DNA of 9,444 bases from Dehalococcoidia bacterium (lineage in GTDB: Bacteria; Chloroflexota; Dehalococcoidia; UBA1151; UBA1328), in assembly GCA_030745955.1 (NCBI GenBank), contig JASLNQ010000063.1, positions 1 through 9,444 on the forward strand, in the 5' to 3' direction. The position numbers and the translations under genes were made by a program. Below, piece by piece: positions 4,963-9,444 of the stretch (positions within the stretch are counted from its first letter, which is position 1; each line of letters opens with the position of its first letter). The notes under the pieces were generated by a model. The model was not told the DNA's origin. It saw nothing but the letters and a program-made list of their open reading frames with translations, and searched no databases.

Positions 4963-6054
4963 TTAGTTCAGTTCGAAGTCGAGGTTCAGTTCGGCCTTTA
5001 TCGATTCGAACCACTCGATTACCTCGCGGTGGTACGGGATTCCGTCGCGAAGCCTGATTTCGACCTCTTCGGCTTCTGGCAGTCCGGCGTAGACAACCCG
5101 GTCGTGACCCGGCGCTGGTTTTGCGTTTCGCAGACCGCCGAGGAAGTTGTCCATATCATCCTTGAACTGCTCGGGATCGGTGAAGCCGTCGATCTTGATG
5201 GCCTGGACGTAGTGGCCCATGATCGTGCGCGGCTCCCGTGGCAGCAGGAACCCGGCCCCCATCCCCGAGAGGACCGTCGACAGAATTTCGCTCGTCGCGG
5301 CGAACCCGTAACCCTTGTGAGAGCCCTGCTCGCGGGTGCCCCCGAACGGGAGGATCATGTATTCGTCGGGCAGCGGGGCCGGTTCCATGATCGGAGTTCC
5401 CTCGGTGTCGGCCACCCATGCCGGGTCCATCGACGCCCCGATCCGCTGGGCGAGCCGCAGCTTGTTGCCGGCCACCTGCGTGGTTGCGATGTCGAACACA
5501 AACGGCGCTTCGTTGCGGGCGGGGGCTGCCCATGCCCAGGGATTGGTGGCAAACATCAGTTCGCCGGCGTGGGTGGGGACCATCGTCAGCGGGTTGCCGG
5601 CTGTGGTCGTGATCCCGATCATGTCGTGCTCGAGCGGCATCATCGAGTGGTAGGCGAGCATGCCGATGTGCCGTGAGTTGTGGACGGTGACTGCACCCAT
5701 GCCGTGTTTTTCGGCCTTTTCGATGGCGAGTTCCATCGCCTTCGGCAAAACGTGGAGACCCAGCCCCGTGTCACCATCGAGGTTTGCGGTGACGTCGGTT
5801 TCGCGTGTTACCCGGACGTTCGGGGTGGGGTTGACCTCGCGGTCGGCGTATTGCTTGACGTAGACCCTGAGCATGTTCGATACGCCGTGCGATTCGCAGC
5901 CGCGCAGGTCACTGGTCATCAGGACTTCGGCGGAGAGTTCGGCGTCGGCCTGCGAGAGCCCGCATTTTTCGAAGATTTCGATGGTCGCCTGGCGCATTTT
6001 CCCGGGTTCGATGAAAACACGGTCTTTTTCGGGTACCAGGAATCGTTCGAGCAT
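4963..6054 (-). CDS. Ldh_2 (malate/L-lactate dehydrogenase) family oxidoreductase, 363 aa
   Basis: This is a NAD(P)-dependent oxidoreductase of the Ldh_2 / YlbC-MdhII fold, unrelated to classical lactate and malate dehydrogenases. Family members act on malate, L-lactate, sulfolactate, ureidoglycolate or cyclic imino acids. Visible landmarks from ATG 6054 are SDLRGCESHGV (48-58, with the conserved Ser55-His56), DGDTGLGL (93-100), NSRHIG (126-131, conserved His129), ATNPWAWAAP (169-178), FDIATT (187-192), and SHKGYGFA (245-252). The length of 363 aa is normal. I chose ATG 6054, with purine-rich GGAAGAAAG upstream, over an upstream in-frame ATG at 6210 because the 52 extra residues are Asn/His/Pro/Arg-rich and unlike the family. 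Ends TAA 4963-4965, convergent with the D-2-hydroxyacid dehydrogenase. It lies 378 bp from the phosphohexomutase upstream, so probably has its own promoter. The substrate is not determinable. Confidence 0.93.
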   Translation of the reverse strand: MLERFLVPEKDRVFIEPGKMRQATIEIFEKCGLSQADAELSAEVLMTSDLRGCESHGVSNMLRVYVKQYADREVNPTPNVRVTRETDVTANLDGDTGLGLHVLPKAMELAIEKAEKHGMGAVTVHNSRHIGMLAYHSMMPLEHDMIGITTTAGNPLTMVPTHAGELMFATNPWAWAAPARNEAPFVFDIATTQVAGNKLRLAQRIGASMDPAWVADTEGTPIMEPAPLPDEYMILPFGGTREQGSHKGYGFAATSEILSTVLSGMGAGFLLPREPRTIMGHYVQAIKIDGFTDPEQFKDDMDNFLGGLRNAKPAPGHDRVVYAGLPEAEEVEIRLRDGIPYHREVIEWFESIKAELNLDFELN

Positions 6055-6432
6055 TTTGTTTCTTTCTTCCGCCCAGGTGGTTTTGGCGAGGTGGTTGTTT
6101 TGGTGCGCGTTGTGTTCGTCGCGTGGGTCGTTCGGGACAAAGCGAATTATGCAACGAAAGAGTGAACCTCGCAGCTTCGGTCCGCAAGGGGGCTTCGTGG
6201 CTGGCGGCAATTATCCGGGGATAGGGTTGGTGTTGGGCCAGTCGTTGGCTGTTGGAGGTGTCGAGATCCGGCCTTCAGCCATGTCCAGGCATGAGCTCCA
6301 GGATCGCGAGGTATTTTCTCGTGTCCCGGGAAGACGATCACCCGGGAGTTGTACTCCGAGCGGACCTGGATGGGCAGGTCGAGTCTACGCAGACGAACGG
6401 CCTGCCGAAGCGGTTGGTGTTCGATGGCTTGA
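6055..6432. other. 378-bp gap: promoter region plus possible gene relic or repeat
   Basis: This separates the stop of the phosphohexomutase from the start of the Ldh_2 gene, both on the minus strand. The part nearest the Ldh_2 start (6055-6140) is AT/pyrimidine-rich and likely carries its promoter and leader. The part at about 6245-6425 looks different. One minus-strand frame reads LDLPIQVRSEYNSRVIVF then PGHEKIPRDPGAHAWTW with coding-like GC-ending codons in its first half. It has no start codon of its own and no RBS, and it continues backwards only into another frame of the phosphohexomutase. A perfect inverted repeat TCCCGGG/CCCGGGA lies at 6324-6330 and 6341-6347. I call no gene here. Confidence 0.5.
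6324..6347. repeat. Inverted repeat TCCCGGG-N10-CCCGGGA
   Basis: The arms are perfect 7-base complements with a 10-base loop, about 85 bp past the phosphohexomutase stop. No T run follows on either strand, so a factor-independent terminator is unlikely. It may be an mRNA 3' end structure or part of a dispersed repeat. Confidence 0.4.
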
Positions 6433-7851
6433 CTAGACGCCGAGGGTTGAGCGGAGGTCGTTGAGGACTGCTTCGAGGGTGGCGGTGTCGGGGGTTTCGG
6501 CGTACATGCGGACGAGCGGTTCGGTGCCCGACATGCGGGCCACGGCCCACGATCCGCCGGCGAGGTCGAAGCGCACGCCGTCGCGGCGGTCGTCCGATTC
6601 AAGCGCCAGTCCACCGAGTGACCCGGGCGCGGCGGAGGCGACTTTCTCTGCGAGCTCGGCGCGTTGCGATTCGTCGTAGGAGACGTCGATGCGGCGGAAC
6701 GTGTGCGGGCCCACGAGCGCGTGCAGGCCGGTGAGGAGTTCCGACGGCTTCTTACCGCTCATGACCATTGCTTCGAGGAAGAGCAGGCCCGAGAGCGAGC
6801 CGTCGCGTTCGGGCACATGGCCATGGAATGCGTAGCCCCCACTCTCTTCACCGCCCATCGAGCAGCCGTTGTCGATCATCGCGGGGCCGACGTACTTGAA
6901 GCCCACGGCGGTCCGGTAGACCGGGGCGCCATAGTGCGCCGAGAGCCTGTCGACCATCGAGGACATGGTGATGGTGCAGGCGACTCCGCCTTTTTGCTTG
7001 CGCCTGCCCATGAAGTGGTCGGTGAGCAGCGAGAAGACTTGGAGGGTGGTGAAATACGTGCCGTTTTCATCGACGATGCCCACGCGGTCGGCGTCGCCGT
7101 CGAGAGCGATACCAACGTCGGCGCCCAGTTCACGGACGGCTTCGGACAGCGGGAGCAGGTTGTGGGCTATGGGTTCGGGCTGGTCCATTCCGGGGAAGTT
7201 CGGGTTGTGTTCGGACCTGATCTCGGTGACTTCGATTTTGCCGCCTGCGAGGACTTTTGGGACGATCCCGGCGCCGGAGCCGTGCATGGCGTCGACCACG
7301 ACTTTGAGCGGCTGGGACTTGATGGGTGCGACATCGATGACGCGGTGGAGCTGTTCGATGTACGGGGTTATGACGTCGAAGACCTGACCCTGTGCAACGT
7401 GCATGCTTGCGTAGGACGATTTGCCGTCGAGGACGTCGGCCAGGTGGAGTTCGATATTCGCCACTTCTTCGGGCGGCGCTGAGCCGCCGGCGGCAGATTT
7501 GACCTTGAAGCCGTTCCATTCGGGCGGGTTGTGACTTGCCGTGATCATCACACCGTTTGCGGCGTTGTGATCGACGACGGCGAAGCTGCAGGCCGGGGTC
7601 GGTGCCGGTACGTCGAAGGTGTGGGTCGCGATGCCGTAGTTGTTGACGACATCGGCGACGGCTTTTGCGAATCTCTTTGACCCGAAGCGGGTGTCGAATC
7701 CGACAACAAGTCCATCGCGGGAGCGTCCTGAGGCCACGAGGTAGCGTGCGACCGCTTCCGCGCAGGCACGTACGTTGGAGAAGGTGAATTCGTCGGCGAT
7801 GATCGCTCGCCAGCCGTCGGTGCCGAACTGGATATCTGGGCGTTCGCTCAT
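6433..7851 (-). CDS. Phosphoglucomutase/phosphomannomutase family protein, 472 aa
   Basis: This cytoplasmic alpha-D-phosphohexomutase moves phosphate between C1 and C6 of a hexose phosphate through a phosphoserine. Four-domain landmarks are all present: IQFGTDGWR at the N-terminus (7-15), the active-site serine in TASHNP (Ser106), the magnesium loop DGDADR (251-256), the sugar-binding loop GEESGG (334-339), and the C-terminal phosphate-binding loop RMSGTEP (439-445). The GEESGG loop resembles glucose-preferring members more than phosphoglucosamine mutases, which usually have G-E-Q-S-G-H, so glucose-1-phosphate/glucose-6-phosphate is the likeliest substrate, with mannose possible. This would supply glucose-1-phosphate for UDP-glucose and, indirectly, the trehalose enzyme at the left end. 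ATG 7849-7851 gives the expected start just before the FGTDGWR motif; the RBS is weak (AGAGAG region). Stop TAG 6433-6435. It is 298 bp from metK upstream, so probably not strictly co-transcribed. Confidence 0.94.
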   Translation of the reverse strand: MSERPDIQFGTDGWRAIIADEFTFSNVRACAEAVARYLVASGRSRDGLVVGFDTRFGSKRFAKAVADVVNNYGIATHTFDVPAPTPACSFAVVDHNAANGVMITASHNPPEWNGFKVKSAAGGSAPPEEVANIELHLADVLDGKSSYASMHVAQGQVFDVITPYIEQLHRVIDVAPIKSQPLKVVVDAMHGSGAGIVPKVLAGGKIEVTEIRSEHNPNFPGMDQPEPIAHNLLPLSEAVRELGADVGIALDGDADRVGIVDENGTYFTTLQVFSLLTDHFMGRRKQKGGVACTITMSSMVDRLSAHYGAPVYRTAVGFKYVGPAMIDNGCSMGGEESGGYAFHGHVPERDGSLSGLLFLEAMVMSGKKPSELLTGLHALVGPHTFRRIDVSYDESQRAELAEKVASAAPGSLGGLALESDDRRDGVRFDLAGGSWAVARMSGTEPLVRMYAETPDTATLEAVLNDLRSTLGV

Positions 7852-8149
7852 GGATGTTGTGCTCTCTGTTTTTTTAGGGGGATTTTGCGGCAGGATGTAA
7901 CCGTACTGGATTCAGGATCAGATCGACGGGCGATTTGTTTTCGATTCAGGGATGATGGGGCTTTTGTGCTCGACCCATCGACTGGTGTCGCATCAGAGAG
8001 CGATTCTGAATCCCGTTCGACTTCGCTCAGGGCAGGCGAGCCCAGAATGGGCTTAAAGGCCAGAATGACAATGTTGCCCGGTGGGGCTATCGGCCCAGGC
8101 GTTCCCCCTCAACCTAACCTTCTCCCCCCAGGGAGAAGGGACCGACCAG
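7852..8149. other. 298-bp gap with REP-like DNA between metK and the phosphohexomutase
   Basis: No gene is supported here. The half near the phosphohexomutase start contains a T-rich stretch (TGTTTTTTTAG, 7878-7888) in its leader. Around 7997-8070 is a composite repeat-like segment (TCCCGTTCGACTTCGCTCAG then GCGAGCCCAGAATGGGC, the latter containing the small inverted repeat GCCCA/TGGGC). A strong hairpin lies next to metK and is listed separately. Confidence 0.5.
8118..8139 (-). terminator. Strong 9-bp hairpin just after metK
   Basis: CCTTCTCCC (8118-8126) and GGGAGAAGG (8131-8139) are perfect complements with a 4-base loop, 11 bases beyond the metK stop. On the metK transcript it is followed by TTAGGTTG, not a clean T run, so termination may be factor-dependent or the hairpin may protect the mRNA 3' end. 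Similar CTCTCCC/GGGAGAG palindromes are common as dispersed REP-like elements in bacteria. Confidence 0.5.
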
Positions 8150-9328
8150 CTACGAGCCCTTCAGGGCTTCGACGCGGTCGAGTTTTTCCCATGGCAGGTC
8201 GAGGTCGTCGCGGCCGAAGTGGCCGTAGGCGGCGGTCTGCTGGTAGATCGGGCGCCGCAGGTCGAAGTGGTCGATGATCGCCTGTGGTCGCAGGTCGAAG
8301 TACCGGTTCACCAGGGCGACCAGTTCGCTTTCGGGCCGCTTGCCAGTGCCTTTTGTGTCGACCTGGATGGAGATCGGGGTCGCGACGCCGATGGCGTATG
8401 AGAGCTGGACCTCCGCGCGGTCGGCAAGGCCAGCGGCGACCAGGTTTTTCGCAACCCAGCGTGCGGCGTATGCACCCGAGCGGTCGACCTTCGTCGGGTC
8501 CTTGCCGGAGAATGCGCCACCACCGTGGCGGGCGCTGCCGCCGTAGGTGTCGACGATGATCTTGCGACCGGTGAGGCCGGCGTCGCCGACGGGTCCGCCG
8601 ATAACGAAGCGGCCGGACGGGTTGATGTAGTACTTGGTGTTGGCGTCGAGGAGGTCGGCCGGGACTACCTCTCCAATGACCTGCTCCCGAATATCGGCAT
8701 ATATTTTCTCGTTCGTGGCTTCGGGGTCGTGCTGTACGGAGATGACGACGGTGTCGACGCGGACGGGCTTGTGGTCTTCGGTGTACTCGATAGTCACCTG
8801 GCTTTTGGAGTCGGGCCGCAGATAGCTGAGCTTGCGTTCGCGCCGGATGGTCGACATACGCCGGGTCAACTGGTGGGCAAGTGAGATTGGCAGCGGCATG
8901 AGTTCGAGGGTTTCGTTGGAGGCGTACCCGATCATCATCCCCTGGTCGCCGGCGCCTGTCTCGTTGGCTCCGTCCTCGCCGCGGACCTCGATGGCTTCGG
9001 TCACGCCTGCGGAGATATCGGTCGACTGCTCGTCGAGGGCGATGAGCACTGAGCAGCCATCGCAGTCGAAACCGTAGGCCGGGTCGTCGTATCCGATCTT
9101 CTTGATGGTTTCGCGGACGATTTTTTGAATGTCGACATAGGCCTTGGTGGTGATCTCGCCGAATACCAGGACGAGGCCGGTGGTGAGTGACGTTTCGCAC
9201 GCCACCCGGCTCATGGGGTCCTGGGCGAGGAGGGCGTCGAGAACGCCGTCGGAGATCTGGTCGGCCATTTTGTCGGGGTGGCCTTCGGAAACCGATTCCG
9301 AGGTGAGCAGGTAGTTTGTATTAGCCAT
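8150..9328 (-). CDS. metK: S-adenosylmethionine synthetase MetK, 392 aa
   Basis: This enzyme makes S-adenosylmethionine from methionine and ATP, releasing phosphate and pyrophosphate; it is a cytoplasmic tetramer. All signatures are present: the N-terminal [14 protein letters not shown] with His17, the ATP-binding hexapeptide GAGDQG (125-130) in a [12 protein letters not shown] context, and the glycine-rich phosphate loop [16 protein letters not shown] (269-284). The C-terminal [13 protein letters not shown] is typical. The length of 392 aa is standard. ATG 9326-9328 is the obvious start, although the leader has only a poor Shine-Dalgarno site (ACAAGAA). Stop TAG 8150-8152. The gene is upstream of the phosphohexomutase on the same strand but separated by repeat DNA, so no operon is proven. 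I looked for a SAM or SAH riboswitch in the 116-bp leader available and saw none; instead there is a large inverted repeat at 9378-9417. No sign of truncation or transfer. Confidence 0.97.
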   Translation of the reverse strand: MANTNYLLTSESVSEGHPDKMADQISDGVLDALLAQDPMSRVACETSLTTGLVLVFGEITTKAYVDIQKIVRETIKKIGYDDPAYGFDCDGCSVLIALDEQSTDISAGVTEAIEVRGEDGANETGAGDQGMMIGYASNETLELMPLPISLAHQLTRRMSTIRRERKLSYLRPDSKSQVTIEYTEDHKPVRVDTVVISVQHDPEATNEKIYADIREQVIGEVVPADLLDANTKYYINPSGRFVIGGPVGDAGLTGRKIIVDTYGGSARHGGGAFSGKDPTKVDRSGAYAARWVAKNLVAAGLADRAEVQLSYAIGVATPISIQVDTKGTGKRPESELVALVNRYFDLRPQAIIDHFDLRRPIYQQTAAYGHFGRDDLDLPWEKLDRVEALKGS

Positions 9329-9377
9329 TTCTTGTCGCGGGAGGGTTTTGGGTGTGTCGGTCTTGTTGGGGTATGGA

Positions 9378-9417
9378 GGCCCGGACCGGGTGGGCTGGTG
9401 CCGAGTTGGTCCGGGCC
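9378..9417. repeat. 10-bp perfect inverted repeat in the metK leader
   Basis: GGCCCGGACC (9378-9387) and GGTCCGGGCC (9408-9417) are perfect complements separated by 20 bases, and the spacer itself can form a small GGC/GCC hairpin. It lies 50-90 bp upstream of metK. On the plus strand it is followed by ATTTTAG. It could be an RNA hairpin in the metK leader, an operator, or a terminator for something read rightwards; I cannot separate these. Confidence 0.55.
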
Positions 9418-9423
9418 ATTTTA
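9418..9423 (-). promoter_or_regulatory. Possible -10 box for metK
   Basis: On the minus strand the hexamer reads TAAAAT, one mismatch from TATAAT, directly upstream of the inverted repeat. No TTGACA-like box lies at the right distance within the 21 remaining bases, so this is tentative. Confidence 0.25.
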
Positions 9424-9444
9424 GCCGGGGTTTAGGTCAGGTAC

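Noticed and set aside
4867..5676. 269-aa plus-strand open frame downstream of repeat B
   Set aside because: It is mostly antisense to the Ldh_2 gene and starts inside repeat DNA. No recognisable domain.
6055..6210. Upstream ATG 6210 adding 52 residues to the Ldh_2 protein
   Set aside because: The extra sequence is Asn/His/Pro/Arg-rich, unlike the family, and lies in pyrimidine-rich leader DNA; ATG 6054 fits the usual start.
6664..7482. 272-aa plus-strand open frame opposite the phosphohexomutase
   Set aside because: It is antisense to a gene with all catalytic motifs, has no RBS, and shows a mirrored Asp/Val/Gly composition.
8109..9200. 363-aa minus-strand open frame overlapping metK
   Set aside because: It is another frame of metK, Arg/Pro-rich with no family motifs, a typical high-GC shadow.
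9329..9444. SAM or SAH riboswitch upstream of metK
   Set aside because: None of the conserved core segments or multi-helix layouts is recognisable; there is only a simple palindrome in a C-rich leader. The region further upstream is outside the window.

Overview
The window comes from a bacterial chromosome with about 58-60% GC by eye, compact single-gene transcription units and an unusually dense population of short intergenic repeats. The gene mix is a trehalose synthase/phosphatase fusion, several 2-hydroxyacid and Gfo/Idh-type oxidoreductases, a phosphohexomutase and MetK. Intergenic repeats of the type 'GATCTCTCCGCT..GGTCGGGATGACGGG' are also present. Together these are most like Chloroflexota of the Dehalococcoidia/SAR202 kind. 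That placement is inference from general character, not from a marker gene. There is no rRNA, tRNA, CRISPR array, transposase or phage gene in view.

Layout. Positions 1-1056 (+) hold the C-terminal end of a trehalose-6-phosphate synthase/phosphatase fusion, cut by the window edge. Convergent to it is a Gfo/Idh/MocA oxidoreductase (minus, 1328 to about 2425). Its Rossmann motif lies upstream of the only in-frame ATG, so the gene probably starts at a CTG. A divergent 74-residue protein of unknown function follows (2711-2935 +), then a 98-residue dimeric alpha/beta-barrel (ABM-like) protein (3095-3391 -). Next come a D-2-hydroxyacid dehydrogenase (3741-4697 +) and, convergent to it, an Ldh_2-type malate/lactate dehydrogenase (4963-6054 -). 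The right end holds two more minus-strand genes: an alpha-D-phosphohexomutase (6433-7851) and S-adenosylmethionine synthetase metK (8150-9328).

How the genes fit together. The right-hand genes are housekeeping: SAM synthesis, and hexose-phosphate interconversion that can feed glucose-1-phosphate and hence UDP-glucose to trehalose synthesis. The middle is a cluster of unrelated NAD(P)-dependent oxidoreductases for hydroxyacids or sugars plus a small ABM-like protein. This looks like accessory catabolic capacity rather than one operon: strands alternate and gaps are about 260-380 bp.

The most unusual feature is the intergenic DNA. Two convergent gene ends (2936 and 4698) carry the same roughly 130-150 bp element, starting at the first base after each stop codon with a 25-bp identical block that contains a small hairpin and five T residues. 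A related mini-repeat recurs in both orientations in the neighbouring gaps. The ABM-like gene lies between two parts of a repeat that is contiguous in the other copy. I found no convincing defence system, toxin-antitoxin pair or other novel multi-gene system.
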